A stretch of DNA of 64,000 nucleotides from an uncultured Sulfitobacter sp. (GTDB taxonomy: Bacteria; Pseudomonadota; Alphaproteobacteria; Rhodobacterales; Rhodobacteraceae), in NCBI GenBank assembly GCA_937928635.1, contig CALFWM010000030.1:1-64000 (forward strand), read 5' to 3'. The notes under the pieces were generated by a model that was not told where the DNA came from, searched no databases, and was given only the letters and a program-made list of their open reading frames with translations. The position numbers and the translations under genes were made by a program. Shown one piece after another: positions 34,271 to 43,896 of the stretch. Within the stretch, counting starts at the first letter, position 1. Each line of letters opens with the position of its first letter.

Positions 34271-34954
34271 TTAATCCCCCGGCCAGGGGTCTGTCTTGAG
34301 GCCAAAGTCGTAAGGGAAGGGGGTGTAGGTGGTTTTTAACCCTTCCGCGCGCCAGGTTTTGAAGGCGGCATCATTCAGGGTTGTCGCGCAATAGCTGCGT
34401 GCGCCGTCAGATACCGGGAGGTCATAGCCCACAATGCGGGCGGTGACGGGGGCGTAAAACGCGTCCGCAAGGGAGTATTTGCCAAAGAGCCAGGGGCCCG
34501 TTGCGCTGCGGCACGCATGGGCGTGGGCCCAAAGGGTTTCGACGCGATCAATATCGGCCCGCAGGGCATCAGAGACCACAAACCCCTTGTTCACATGTTG
34601 CAACTGCATCGGGCAATCGCCGCGCAGGGTAGAAAAACCAGCGGCCATTGCCGCACAAAGCCAACGTGCTGCCGCGCGCGCGGCAGGGTCCGTTGGCCAT
34701 AGCCCCGCATCAGGATGGCGTTCCGCCAGTGTTTCCGCCATGGCGAGGCTTTCACCGACCACAGTGCCCTCGGGTGTTTTCATGACCGGGACCAGTGTTG
34801 CCGGGGCCAAGGGCGCAAGATCAGCAGCCATTGTACCGCTGTAAAGCCCCACAAGATGGGTGCGGAAGGGCAGGTTGAATTTCTCCATCATCAGCCAGCC
34901 GCGCAGGGACCAGCTGGAGAAGGTACGATCACCGATATAAAGGTCATATGTCAT
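34271..34954 (-). CDS. Glutathione S-transferase family protein
   Basis: 227 residues: thioredoxin-fold N-terminal domain (RTFSSWSLRGWLMMEKFNLPF, with Ser residues suited to bind the glutathione thiol; PATLVPVMKTPEGTVVGESLAMAE containing the cis-Pro and the E-S pair), and an alpha-helical C-terminal domain (GPWLFGKYSLADAFYAPVTARI). Likely a cytoplasmic glutathione-dependent transferase or reductase; substrate unknown. It stands alone, with gshB a few genes away. Confidence 0.87.
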   Translation of the reverse strand: MTYDLYIGDRTFSSWSLRGWLMMEKFNLPFRTHLVGLYSGTMAADLAPLAPATLVPVMKTPEGTVVGESLAMAETLAERHPDAGLWPTDPAARAAARWLCAAMAAGFSTLRGDCPMQLQHVNKGFVVSDALRADIDRVETLWAHAHACRSATGPWLFGKYSLADAFYAPVTARIVGYDLPVSDGARSYCATTLNDAAFKTWRAEGLKTTYTPFPYDFGLKTDPWPGD

Positions 34955-35014
34955 ATGCCGAACCCTAAGGGTGCGGCGCGGCGCAAGGCAAATTGTGAAT
35001 TGTGCAACGGCCCA

Positions 35015-35596
35015 TCACGGGAGGTGATTGATTGTCTCAACGCTCCAGATGCCCGCCTTGTGCGTCAGGGTTGTCACCGAAAGGTTGTCGATTTTATGCG
35101 ACAGCGCCTGATGGGCGGTAACCCCAAGGGCGCGTTGCACCTGCGTCAGGATCGCGCCAAAATGGGCCACGGCGATGATATGCGCCGCTGGGTGGGCCGC
35201 GTTCAGGCGCGTCACGGCAGTCTCAATGCGGGTCGCAGCCATGTTCCAACTTTCACCTTCAGGTGCGCAAACATCTCCGGGTTTTTCCCAGTAGGTGCGC
35301 GACAAATCCGGGTCGCGGGCGGCAACGTCATCAAAGCGCATGCCATCCCAGATGCCAAAGTCAAATTCGCGCAGATCGCGCTCATGGGGCAAGCGGGTGC
35401 GGCTGGCAGTGCTCAGCACATCCGCAGTGGCGGTGCAGCGGATCAGATCTGAGGACACCATCAGCGCCTTTTGTGGCAGACAGGCATTCAGCCGCGCGAT
35501 AAGGGGTGCATCGCTCAGGTCTGCCGGCACATCACGCCAGCCGACAAAGGCTTTTTCATGTGTCGGGCCATGGCGCACCCAATGCCAGGTGGTCAT
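35015..35596 (-). CDS. Histidine phosphatase family protein, candidate CobC
   Basis: 193 residues from ATG 35596, which overlaps the cobU stop (ATGA). Phosphoglycerate-mutase-like catalytic motif WVRHGPTHEKAF with the phospho-His, Arg in SSDLIRCTATADVL, Glu in REFDFGIWDGM and the second His in IIAVAHFGAIL. Coupling to cobU suggests it is the alpha-ribazole-5'-phosphate phosphatase of cobalamin nucleotide-loop assembly; sequence alone cannot exclude another phosphate ester. Confidence 0.82.
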   Translation of the reverse strand: MTTWHWVRHGPTHEKAFVGWRDVPADLSDAPLIARLNACLPQKALMVSSDLIRCTATADVLSTASRTRLPHERDLREFDFGIWDGMRFDDVAARDPDLSRTYWEKPGDVCAPEGESWNMAATRIETAVTRLNAAHPAAHIIAVAHFGAILTQVQRALGVTAHQALSHKIDNLSVTTLTHKAGIWSVETINHLP

Positions 35597-36114
35597 GGCA
35601 GCGTTCCTTTCAAAACCTGCGGCAGGCCCGCAGTGATCTGCACGGCAAGGTCCGCCTGCGCCGCCAGCGCAATGTTGAGCCGCCCTTGCGCCTCGCGAAA
35701 CTGCCGGGCGAGGCGGTTGTCCGGGACGACCCCATGCCCCACCTCGTTTGAGACAATAACCCAAGGGGCCGCGCAGGTTTGCAACGCTGTGAGCAGCGCT
35801 GATTGGGCGGAGGGCAGGTCAGAACCGTCGAGCAAATGATTGCTGAGCCACATGGTGGCGCAGTCAATCAAAACGGCGTCGGAAGGGCCCAAAGCGCTGA
35901 GGGCAGGGCCCAGATCAAGCGGTGCCTCAACCGTGCGCCAGCGGTCATCACGGCGCGCAATGTGGCGTTCCACGCGGGCCTGAACCTCATCATCCAGGAT
36001 TCGCCCTGTTGCCAGATATATCGCATCTAAGCCGCTGTTTTCTATGACACCTTCCGCCCAGGCCGATTTGCCAGAGGCCGCACCGCCTAGAACGAATGTA
36101 CCCGCTGGCAACAT
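35593..36114 (-). CDS. cobU: Adenosylcobinamide kinase/guanylyltransferase
   Basis: 173 residues from ATG 36114, which has GAAGG 8 nt upstream; an ATG at 36129 would add five residues. P-loop FVLGGAASGKSAWAE at the start, YLATGRILDDEVQARVERH with the GMP-accepting His, DCATMWLSNHLL and VSNEVGHGVVP are the family marks. It phosphorylates adenosylcobinamide and adds GMP in vitamin B12 synthesis. Coupled to the histidine phosphatase downstream and divergent from rpoH. Confidence 0.93.
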   Translation of the reverse strand: MLPAGTFVLGGAASGKSAWAEGVIENSGLDAIYLATGRILDDEVQARVERHIARRDDRWRTVEAPLDLGPALSALGPSDAVLIDCATMWLSNHLLDGSDLPSAQSALLTALQTCAAPWVIVSNEVGHGVVPDNRLARQFREAQGRLNIALAAQADLAVQITAGLPQVLKGTLP

Positions 36115-36209
36115 TTTTTTAACCTTCATTGGAACTCATTGTCCGCACCATGCGTATCTTTTGCAGACCTACGCATCAAGCACCGCTGACTTTTAAGGGG
36201 AAACAAAAG

Positions 36210-37097
36210 ATGGCAACGGCGATAGCATCAACAGCGCGCGAATTTTCACTGACCCGGACGGCAATGAGAGCCGAACTGCTGGATGCAGAGACGGAGCTGA
36301 AGCTGGCCTATGCCTGGCGGGATGAACGATGTGAGCAATCCTTGCACCGGCTGATCACAGCCTACATGCGACTGGCCATTTCGATGGCAGGCAAGTTCAA
36401 GCGGTACGGCGCGCCAATGAATGACCTTATTCAAGAGGCCGGGCTTGGCCTGATGAAAGCCGCCGATAAATTTGATCCAGACCGCGGGGTGCGTTTTTCG
36501 ACCTATGCGATGTGGTGGATCAAAGCCTCGATCCAGGATCATGTGATGCGCAATTGGTCGATGGTGCGTACGGGGTCCACGTCTTCCCAAAAATCGTTGT
36601 TCTTCAATATGCGCCGGGTGCAGGCGCGTCTGGAGCGCGAGGCCTCCCAAGCGGGGGAAAAGCTCGACAAACATCAGATGCGCGCGTTGATTTCCAGTGA
36701 AATTGGCGTGCCATTGCATGATGTGGAAATGATGGAAGGGCGCCTTTCTGGCTCCGATTATTCGCTCAACGCCACCCAATCCGCCGAGGATGAGGGGCGC
36801 GAATGGATTGACGCGCTGGAAGATGACAGCGCGCAGGCCGCCGAAAAGGTCGAGGACAGCCACGACACAGAGACCCTGCGCGGTTGGTTGTTGAGCGCAA
36901 TGAACAACCTCAATGAGCGCGAGCGGTTTATCATTCGCGAACGCAAGCTGCGCGATGACCCCCGCACGCTGGAAAGCCTTGGGGAGGAGCTGAGCCTCAG
37001 CAAAGAGCGGGTGCGCCAACTGGAGGCTGCGGCCTTTGGCAAAATGCGCAAGTCTCTGGAGGGACAATCGCGCGAAGTGTACCATTTTCTGACCTGA
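36210..37097 (+). CDS. rpoH: RNA polymerase sigma factor RpoH family (sigma-32)
   Basis: 295 residues from ATG 36210 (AAGGGG 10 nt upstream). Region 2 (LITAYMRLAISMAGKF, DLIQEAGLGLMKAADKFDP, STYAMWWIKASIQDHVMRNW), the RpoH box (SSQKSLFFNMRR) and region 4 (LNERERFIIRERKL, TLESLGEELSLSKERVRQLE) are all present. It directs heat-shock or oxidative-stress transcription. Rhodobacterales carry two such factors, RpoHI and RpoHII; which one this is cannot be settled here, though its divergence from E. coli RpoH would suit RpoHII. Confidence 0.93.
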   Translation: MATAIASTAREFSLTRTAMRAELLDAETELKLAYAWRDERCEQSLHRLITAYMRLAISMAGKFKRYGAPMNDLIQEAGLGLMKAADKFDPDRGVRFSTYAMWWIKASIQDHVMRNWSMVRTGSTSSQKSLFFNMRRVQARLEREASQAGEKLDKHQMRALISSEIGVPLHDVEMMEGRLSGSDYSLNATQSAEDEGREWIDALEDDSAQAAEKVEDSHDTETLRGWLLSAMNNLNERERFIIRERKLRDDPRTLESLGEELSLSKERVRQLEAAAFGKMRKSLEGQSREVYHFLT

Positions 37098-37192
37098 TCA
37101 ATTCCGCCTCCCCCCGGAAGGGCTGGCAGATCAGTGCGCTGCGCAGTATTGTCTGCTCCAACACAGCCCTTTTCGGGCAAAAGGGGCGTATC

Positions 37193-38386
37193 ATGCTGGC
37201 AGGCAAACATATTCTGCTGATCATTGGGGGCGGCATTGCGGCGTTCAAATCGCTTGATCTGATCCGCCGGTTGCGTGAACGCGGCGCTCAGGTCACCCCC
37301 GTTCTAACCCGCGCAGGGGAAGAGTTTGTCACCCCGCTTTCCGTGTCCGCACTGGCAGGGCACAAAGTGTTTCGCGATCTCTTTGATTTGGGCGATGAAG
37401 CTGAGATGGGGCACATCCAGCTGAGCCGTGTTGCCGATTTACTGGTTGTGGCCCCGGCCACCGCTGATCTGATGGCCAAAATGACACAGGGGCATGCCAA
37501 TGATCTGGCCTCAACCCTGTTGTTGGCCACGGACACCCCGGTATTGCTGGCCCCTGCGATGAATGTGCGGATGTGGGAACATGCCGCGACCCAGCGTAAT
37601 CTGACCACGTTGCGGGGTGACGGCATCGCGGTTGTTGGCCCAAATGAGGGTGATATGGCCTGCGGCGAATTTGGGCCCGGACGCATGGCCGAACCGATGG
37701 AGATTGTCGCGGCCATTGAAACGCGGCTTGCGGATGGACCGCTGAAGGGCAAGCGGGTGTTGGTGACCTCCGGGCCGACCCATGAACCAATTGACCCGGT
37801 GCGTTATATCGCCAACCGGTCTTCTGGCGCGCAGGGGACGGCCGTTGCCCGCGCCCTTGCCGCGCTGGGCGCAAAGGTGATTTTTATCACGGGTCCGGCA
37901 GATGTGGCGCCACCCGACGGGGTGGAGGTGATCAAGGTGCAAACCGCGCAGGAAATGCTGGGCGCAGTGATGGGTGCCCTGCCCGCAGACGCAGGCGTGT
38001 TTGCGGCGGCTGTGGCGGATTGGCGGGTTGCCTCCGCGTCTGATCGGAAGCTCAAGAAAACCAAAGACGGTCTGCCCGCACTGGAATTTACTGAAAACCC
38101 AGACATTTTGAAAACGGTCAGTCAGTTGAAAACCGGACGCCCCGCACTGGTTGTTGGTTTTGCCGCGGAAACGGACGACGTGATCGAAAACGCGACGGCC
38201 AAGCGCAAGCGCAAGGGTTGTGACTGGATCGTGGCCAATGATGTTTCGCCCAATACGGGCATTATGGGCGGCAGCGAAAATGACGTGACCGTCATTGATG
38301 CGGACGGAGCAGAGGATTGGCCGCGTATGGGCAAGGAAGAGGTTGCACGCAAAATTGCAGCGCGCATTGCGCAGGCATTGGGCTGA
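37193..38386 (+). CDS. coaBC: Bifunctional phosphopantothenoylcysteine decarboxylase/phosphopantothenate--cysteine ligase
   Basis: 397 residues. The CoaC half carries the FMN-binding and active-site pattern ([60 protein letters not shown]); the CoaB half begins near residue 185 ([20 protein letters not shown]) and includes VGFAAETDD and [10 protein letters not shown]. It performs two steps of coenzyme A synthesis. The dut gene starts 4 nt after its stop, and moeB overlaps dut, so the three are co-transcribed. Confidence 0.96.
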   Translation: MLAGKHILLIIGGGIAAFKSLDLIRRLRERGAQVTPVLTRAGEEFVTPLSVSALAGHKVFRDLFDLGDEAEMGHIQLSRVADLLVVAPATADLMAKMTQGHANDLASTLLLATDTPVLLAPAMNVRMWEHAATQRNLTTLRGDGIAVVGPNEGDMACGEFGPGRMAEPMEIVAAIETRLADGPLKGKRVLVTSGPTHEPIDPVRYIANRSSGAQGTAVARALAALGAKVIFITGPADVAPPDGVEVIKVQTAQEMLGAVMGALPADAGVFAAAVADWRVASASDRKLKKTKDGLPALEFTENPDILKTVSQLKTGRPALVVGFAAETDDVIENATAKRKRKGCDWIVANDVSPNTGIMGGSENDVTVIDADGAEDWPRMGKEEVARKIAARIAQALG

Positions 38387-38390
38387 CGCC

Positions 38391-38846
38391 ATGGTCACAC
38401 TTGCCATTCAATGGGTTGAGGGGGCGGACCGTCGCATTGGATTGCCAGTGTACGAGACCCAAGGCGCTGCAGGCGCGGATCTGAAAGCACATGTGCCGGG
38501 GGGCGCGGTTGTGATCAATCCCGGTCGGCGCAGCCTGATCCCGACAGGGATTTGCATGGCCATTCCGAAAGGATTTGAAGTGCAGATCAGGCCACGATCA
38601 GGTCTGGCATTGAAACACGGGATCACCCTGCCCAACAGCCCGGGCACAATCGATAGTGACTATCGGGGTGAGATCGGGGTGATTGTGCTCAACACCTCTG
38701 ATCAGCCGTTTGAGGTGACCCATGGCATGCGGATTGCGCAGATGGTTGTCGCCCCCGTGCTACAGGCGGATTTGGTGGTTGTGGACCATTTGGATGACAC
38801 CGCGCGTGGCAGCGGGGGTTTTGGCTCTACCGGGGTGGACGGATGA
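38391..38846 (+). CDS. dut: dUTP diphosphatase
   Basis: 151 residues, the normal trimeric dUTPase length. The five motifs appear in order: [55 protein letters not shown] and the glycine-rich C-terminal arm GSGGFGSTG. It hydrolyses dUTP to dUMP, keeping uracil out of DNA. It sits between coaBC (4 nt upstream) and the MoeB-like gene (4 nt overlap, ATGA at 38843). Confidence 0.97.
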   Translation: MVTLAIQWVEGADRRIGLPVYETQGAAGADLKAHVPGGAVVINPGRRSLIPTGICMAIPKGFEVQIRPRSGLALKHGITLPNSPGTIDSDYRGEIGVIVLNTSDQPFEVTHGMRIAQMVVAPVLQADLVVVDHLDDTARGSGGFGSTGVDG

Positions 38847-39892
38847 TATTGGTCTTGGGGGGTGCAGCGGCGCTGTGGTTTGGCGGCGGTTATCTGGGTG
38901 CGACGCGCGCGTTGCGGCAGGGTTTACTGGCCATGCTGTTCGTCGCGGTGATGGGGATACATCTGACCTTCCCAGAGGGGCATGGCCTGCGCGCGGCCAC
39001 CGGCAATAGCGCCGGGTTATGGCTGTTGCTTGCAGGGTTTGTGGCGATCTGGATGGCCTATCGAAACCTGCTGCGCGGGCTGCGCAAGAGCGTGGTTGAG
39101 GGCGAGACAGCGCCGCCCGTGGCCAAAGGCAGTTTCAGCGAAACAGAGCTGGACCGTTATGCCCGCCACATTGTGCTGCGTGAAATTGGCGGGCCGGGGC
39201 AAAAGGCCTTGAAGCAGGCAAAGGTTTTGGTGATTGGCGCAGGGGGGCTTGGGTCACCCGCATTGCAATATTTGGCCGCAGCAGGTGTGGGGCAGATTGG
39301 CATCATTGACGACGACGACGTTGAGAATGCAAACCTGCAACGCCAGATCATCCACCGGGATGCAGACATTGGAATGCCCAAGGTTTTTTCTGCCGCAGAG
39401 GCGCTGCGTGCGCAAAACCCGTTTGTTGAGGTGCGGTGCTATCATCGGCGTCTGAGCGATGACATCGCAGCAGAGCTGATCGCGGAATATGATCTGGTGC
39501 TGGATGGCACGGACAATTTTGACACGCGGTATCTGGTTAATCTGGTGTGCGTCGCCGCCAAAGTGCCGTTGATTTCTGGCGCCCTAAGCCAGTGGGAAGG
39601 GCAGCTGAGTGTCTTTGACCCTGCCAAGGGCGCGCCGTGCTACCGCTGCGTCTTTCCCGAAGCGCCTGCGGCAGAACTGGCCCCAAGCTGTGCCGAGGCA
39701 GGTGTCATTGGCCCTCTGCCGGGCGTGATCGGGTCCATGATGGCGGTGGAGGCGATCAAGGTGCTGACCGGGGCAGGGGCCGCCCTGCGCGGGCAAATGG
39801 TCATTTATGACGCGCTATATGGCGAAAGTCGCACAATCATGGTGAAGCCGAACCCGTCTTGCGCTGTTTGTGGGCAGGGCAGCACGGCATGA
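38843..39892 (+). CDS. moeB: MoeB/ThiF-type adenylyltransferase with N-terminal membrane domain
   Basis: 349 residues. The first ~85 are hydrophobic with about three membrane segments ([49 protein letters not shown]). From residue ~98 the E1-like fold begins: [41 protein letters not shown] (nucleotide loop), [13 protein letters not shown], and two CxxC zinc pairs (CYRC, CAVC). MoeB adenylates the C-terminus of MoaD for molybdopterin synthesis; ThiF is the alternative. The membrane extension is not part of E. coli MoeB. Confidence 0.87.
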   Translation: MILVLGGAAALWFGGGYLGATRALRQGLLAMLFVAVMGIHLTFPEGHGLRAATGNSAGLWLLLAGFVAIWMAYRNLLRGLRKSVVEGETAPPVAKGSFSETELDRYARHIVLREIGGPGQKALKQAKVLVIGAGGLGSPALQYLAAAGVGQIGIIDDDDVENANLQRQIIHRDADIGMPKVFSAAEALRAQNPFVEVRCYHRRLSDDIAAELIAEYDLVLDGTDNFDTRYLVNLVCVAAKVPLISGALSQWEGQLSVFDPAKGAPCYRCVFPEAPAAELAPSCAEAGVIGPLPGVIGSMMAVEAIKVLTGAGAALRGQMVIYDALYGESRTIMVKPNPSCAVCGQGSTA

Positions 39893-39927
39893 CACCTCTG
39901 TGCGCCAGTCGTGTCTGATCCAAAGGA

Positions 39928-39943
39928 GCGCGCCAAGGCGCGC
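39928..39943. terminator. Hairpin between convergent moeB and PLP enzyme genes
   Basis: GCGCGCC (39928-39934), AA, GGCGCGC (39937-39943). A perfect 7 bp GC-rich stem in the 92 bp gap between two convergent genes; no T-tract, so its role as terminator is plausible but unproven. Confidence 0.4.
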
Positions 39944-39984
39944 ACGCGATATTTGGTTTGGCGCGCGATGCTGCCGGTACGGCC

Positions 39985-41193
39985 CTAAAGCACCTGTGAG
40001 AGATCGGCGATGATGTCTTCGGGGTCTTCCAATCCTACGGACATACGGAAAATGCCATCCCCGGCAAAGGCACGGTAGCTTGCAAGGGCATCGCCCGTCA
40101 GTTTGAACGAGGAGTCCATCAGGCCATCGGTTTCCATCCAGAAGATCAAACTGCGATGATGGCCAAGGGACACGGCGTAATGCACCACGTTCAGTTTTTC
40201 GATCATGGATCTGGCAATGCGTTCGCCCGCTGCCACATCGCCAACCTGAAAACTCAGCATGCCGGAGAAATTCTTCATCTGCGCTTTGGCAAGATCATGT
40301 TGCGGATGGGAGGGCAGGCCGGGATAGAGGACACGTTTGACCGGTGGTTGTGCCTCCAGCCATTCGGCCACGGCCAGCGCGCCCTGTTGGTGGGCACGCA
40401 TGCGCAAGGGCAGGGTGGAGGCCCCACGTGCAATCAGCCAGCCGTTAAAGGGGGAGAGGATGCCACCGTGGTGGATCGACGCCTCTAGGCGCATTTGTTT
40501 GATCAGATCAGCGGGGCCGGCCACCGCGCCGCCAACCGCATCCCCGTGACCGCCCATGTATTTGGTTGTGGAGTGCATCACCAGATCAATGCCAAGCGCG
40601 CCTGCGTCCAGACCCAGAGGGGAGGCAAAGGTCGCATCACAGCTGAGCAAGGCACCGGCGTCATGGGTGAGTTTGGAGACTGCCGCAATGTCCGTCAGAC
40701 GCATGATCGGATTGACCGGGCTTTCCACATGCACGATTTTGGTGTTGGGCCGGAGGGCCGCCGCCACTGCATCAAGGTTGGACATATCCACCGGCGTGAC
40801 CGAAATACCGTAGCGGGGCAGGGTGTCGCGGGCCAGTTCAGCAACGCCCGCATAAGAGACATCAGAGATCACCAGATGATCCCCCTGGCTGAGAAAGGTC
40901 AGCATGATCGCTGTGGCGGCGGCCATGCCGGACGCGGTGCACAGGCAATCCTCAGTGCCCTGCAAGGCGGCGATTTTGCGCTCCAGCATGGTCACAGACG
41001 GGTTGGACCAGCGGGCATAAAGGAATGGGCTGTCCTCATCCAGATCATGGGCGGAAAACCCCGCCACGCTGTCAGACACAAACGTGGAGGACATATGGAT
41101 CGCCGGGGCAGAGGCACCGGTGGTCGGATCAGGGGCCTCGCCTGCATGAATGGCGCGGGTCATGTCGCCCAGATAGGTGTTGCGCTTGCTCAT
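39985..41193 (-). CDS. Trans-sulfuration family PLP enzyme (cystathionine/methionine gamma-lyase-like)
   Basis: 402 residues. Cys/Met-metabolism PLP family: YARWSNPSVTMLERKIAALQG, ASGMAAATAIMLTFLSQGDH (phosphate-binding), HVESPVNPIMRLTDI, LLSCDATFASPLGL and the Schiff-base region DLVMHSTTKYMGGHGDAVGG. Members cleave or form thioether amino acids such as cystathionine and methionine; which one cannot be fixed from motifs. Transcribed divergently from the M3 peptidase gene, 99 bp apart. Confidence 0.87.
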   Translation of the reverse strand: MSKRNTYLGDMTRAIHAGEAPDPTTGASAPAIHMSSTFVSDSVAGFSAHDLDEDSPFLYARWSNPSVTMLERKIAALQGTEDCLCTASGMAAATAIMLTFLSQGDHLVISDVSYAGVAELARDTLPRYGISVTPVDMSNLDAVAAALRPNTKIVHVESPVNPIMRLTDIAAVSKLTHDAGALLSCDATFASPLGLDAGALGIDLVMHSTTKYMGGHGDAVGGAVAGPADLIKQMRLEASIHHGGILSPFNGWLIARGASTLPLRMRAHQQGALAVAEWLEAQPPVKRVLYPGLPSHPQHDLAKAQMKNFSGMLSFQVGDVAAGERIARSMIEKLNVVHYAVSLGHHRSLIFWMETDGLMDSSFKLTGDALASYRAFAGDGIFRMSVGLEDPEDIIADLSQVL

Positions 41194-41292
41194 GTCCGGG
41201 GCTCCTTGTCATGCCTGCGACGGTCGGGTTTCTTTAGCACGATTGCAACCCCTGTGATGCAGCCCTACCTATGGAGACAAAGGAGCACCGTC

Positions 41293-43308
41293 ATGACCAA
41301 CCCCCTGCTGCAAGATTGGAATACGCCGTTTGAACTGGCCCCGTTTGACAAGATCAAGGACGATGATTTCGCCCCGGCGCTGGAGGAGGCCCTGCGCGCA
41401 CATAACGCAGAGATTGAGGCGATTGCCAGCCGCAAGGATGCACCTGATTTTGCCAACACGGTGGAGGCGCTGGAGGGCGCGGGCGGTGCGCTCGACAAAG
41501 TGCTGGGGGCGTTTTTCACGGTGGCGGGTGCAGACAGCAACCCCGCGCGCGAAGACCTGCAACGGGCGTTTTCGCCCAAGCTGGCCGCACATTTTTCGGA
41601 GATTTCCAGCAACAAGGCGCTGTTTGCCCGCATCGCCGCGGTTTGGGCGCAACGCGAGACCCTTGATCTGAGCGATGAGCAGGCGCGGGTGCTGATGCTG
41701 ACCCACCGCAGTTTTGTCCGCGCCGGCGCCGCACTTGAGGGGGCGCAAGAGGCGCGGATGAAGGAGATCAAAGGGCGGCTGGCCGTGTTGGGGACGTCGT
41801 TCACGCAAAACCTGCTGGCGGATGAACGGTCCTGGTTCATGCCGCTGAGCGAGGAGGATCTGGAAGGGCTGCCGGAGTTTGTCATTGATGCGGCCCGTGC
41901 CGCCGGTCAGGAAAAAGAGGCGGAGGGCCCCGTTGTCACGCTGTCGCGGTCGTTGATCGTGCCGTTTCTGCAATTTTCGCCGCGCCGGGATCTGCGGGAA
42001 AAGGCGTTTCGCGCCTGGGAGGCGCGCGGTGCAAATGGCGGCGCGACAGACAACCGCGAGATCGCGGCAGAAACGCTGGCGCTTCGGGAAGAGCGGGCGC
42101 AGCTGCTGGGGTACAAAAATTTCGCATCCTTCAAGCTGGAAACCGAGATGGCCAAGACCCCCGGTGCCGTGCGCGATCTGCTGATGGACGTTTGGGCACC
42201 GGCCAAAGCGCGGGCAGAGGCGGACGCCAAGGTGTTGACCGGGTTGATGCAGGGCGATGGCATTAACGGAGACCTCGCCCCGTGGGATTGGCGGTATTAC
42301 GCGGAAAAACGTCGCGCGGTTGAGCATGATCTGGACGAAGCCGCGTTGAAACCGTATTTCCAGCTGGACCGGATGATTGACGCGGCCTTTGGCTGTGCCA
42401 CGCGCCTCTTTGGTCTGACATTCGCGCCGCTTGATGTACCGCTATACCATGAGGATTGCCGCGCCTGGGAGGTCACGCGGGATGGTGAGCATGTGGCAGT
42501 CTTCATCGGGGATTATTTTGCGCGCGGCTCCAAACGGTCGGGGGCCTGGTGTTCGGCCATGCGTGCGCAGGCGAAACACCCAAAGGTGCAAACGCCCGTG
42601 GTGATCAATGTCTGCAATTTTGCCAAATCCGATCCGGCGCTGCTGTCATATGATGATGCGCGCACGTTATTTCATGAGTTTGGCCACGCCTTGCATCAGA
42701 TGCTCTCAGACGTGACCTATGAAAGCGTCAGCGGCACCTCTGTTGCGCGTGATTTTGTGGAACTGCCCAGCCAGCTTTATGAACACTGGCTGGAGGTGCC
42801 AGAAGTGCTTGCGGAATTTGCCGTGCATGCCAAAACGGGCGAGGCGATGCCCAAGGAGATGCTTGATAAAGTGCTGGGTGCGGCGACCTTTGACATGGGG
42901 TTTCAGACGGTTGAATACGTCGCCTCTGCCCTTGTTGATCTGGCGTTTCACGATGGCCCGGCAGTGGCCGATCCGATGGCGAAACAGGCGGAGGTTTTGG
43001 CGGCGCTGGGCATGCCTGCGGCGATCCGCATGCGTCATGCCACGCCACAGTTTGCCCATGTCTTTGCCGGTGATGGCTATTCAAGTGGGTATTACAGCTA
43101 CATGTGGTCAGAAGTGATGGACGCAGATGCCTTTGAAGCCTTTGAGGAAGCAGGCGGTGCGTTTGATGCTGAACGGGCCCGCGCGCTGGAAGAGCATATC
43201 TTGTCCAGCGGTGGCAGTCAGGATGCGGCGGACCTTTATATTGCGTTCCGGGGGCGTTTGCCCGGGGTTGAGGCATTGTTGAAAGGGCGAGGGTTGGCAG
43301 CGGCGTAA
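41293..43308 (+). CDS. M3 family zinc metallopeptidase (oligopeptidase A/Dcp-like)
   Basis: 671 residues from ATG 41293 (AAAGGAG 8 nt upstream). The zinc site is DARTLFHEFGHALHQMLSDV (HExxH), with the downstream Glu in the SGTSVARDFVELPSQLYEHW segment, typical of M3A peptidases, and the closing GYSSGYYSYMWSEVMDADAF. A cytoplasmic oligopeptidase that degrades short peptides, including cleaved signal peptides; no export signal is present. A single-gene transcript. Confidence 0.94.
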   Translation: MTNPLLQDWNTPFELAPFDKIKDDDFAPALEEALRAHNAEIEAIASRKDAPDFANTVEALEGAGGALDKVLGAFFTVAGADSNPAREDLQRAFSPKLAAHFSEISSNKALFARIAAVWAQRETLDLSDEQARVLMLTHRSFVRAGAALEGAQEARMKEIKGRLAVLGTSFTQNLLADERSWFMPLSEEDLEGLPEFVIDAARAAGQEKEAEGPVVTLSRSLIVPFLQFSPRRDLREKAFRAWEARGANGGATDNREIAAETLALREERAQLLGYKNFASFKLETEMAKTPGAVRDLLMDVWAPAKARAEADAKVLTGLMQGDGINGDLAPWDWRYYAEKRRAVEHDLDEAALKPYFQLDRMIDAAFGCATRLFGLTFAPLDVPLYHEDCRAWEVTRDGEHVAVFIGDYFARGSKRSGAWCSAMRAQAKHPKVQTPVVINVCNFAKSDPALLSYDDARTLFHEFGHALHQMLSDVTYESVSGTSVARDFVELPSQLYEHWLEVPEVLAEFAVHAKTGEAMPKEMLDKVLGAATFDMGFQTVEYVASALVDLAFHDGPAVADPMAKQAEVLAALGMPAAIRMRHATPQFAHVFAGDGYSSGYYSYMWSEVMDADAFEAFEEAGGAFDAERARALEEHILSSGGSQDAADLYIAFRGRLPGVEALLKGRGLAAA

Positions 43309-43333
43309 TCCGCCACTGCCAGAGACTTGTGGT

Positions 43334-43693
43334 TTAAGCCATTTCGGGGGTCGGGCTGTGAAGGCTGACCACCACAAGAACAGTTGCGCCAATCACCCAA
43401 TAGTAGACGGCATCAAGCCCGGCAAAACCCAATGCGAACGGGGCGATGATAAATACCACGCCCACAGCCGCATCGACGGCAAGGTGCAAGCTATAGGGCA
43501 ATACTTTGAGAACGCCCGTTTCATGATCTGTCAGCAACGTCAGCGCGAGGGCGGCAAACCCTGTCACAACGGACAGCAATTGCGCATAAGGATGCGATGC
43601 ACCCAGCCCCAAAATAGACGGCATGGCAATCAGGCCAAGCGCCACAGGATAGTCAATGTAGGCGTGCAGTTGGCGGGTCATTAAACGGGACAT
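43334..43693 (-). CDS. SPW-repeat-like small membrane protein
   Basis: 119 residues with four membrane segments arranged as two similar pairs: IDYPVALGLIAMPSILGLG and LSVVTGFAALALTLLTD, then LHLAVDAAVGVVFIIAPFALGF and VYYWVIGATVLVVV. The layout resembles SPW-repeat membrane proteins, whose function is unknown. ATG 43693 is preceded by AAAGGAAAT at good spacing. It lies 25 bp past the M3 peptidase stop on the other strand, with a 203 bp AT-rich region upstream. Confidence 0.6.
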   Translation of the reverse strand: MSRLMTRQLHAYIDYPVALGLIAMPSILGLGASHPYAQLLSVVTGFAALALTLLTDHETGVLKVLPYSLHLAVDAAVGVVFIIAPFALGFAGLDAVYYWVIGATVLVVVSLHSPTPEMA

Positions 43694-43896
43694 TGTAATT
43701 TCCTTTTGTTGAGCGATAGGGAAAGAGTGGGGTTGGGTGCTGATTGGTACAAAACACGTTGCCGTGACGGGGCTGTGAGGATTGCCTTATGCGCTGGGTT
43801 CAGGTGCCTGAGCAAAAATTTAGATAAATTAAATCAGTGCTTTATAAAATTCGTATGTCGTAAGAGGTTCGGAAAAAGAATCTGAAATAAGATGCC

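Noticed and set aside
40495..41292. N-terminal extension of the M3 peptidase frame
   Set aside because: It runs antisense through the trans-sulfuration gene; ATG 41293 has a strong ribosome binding site and gives the normal length.
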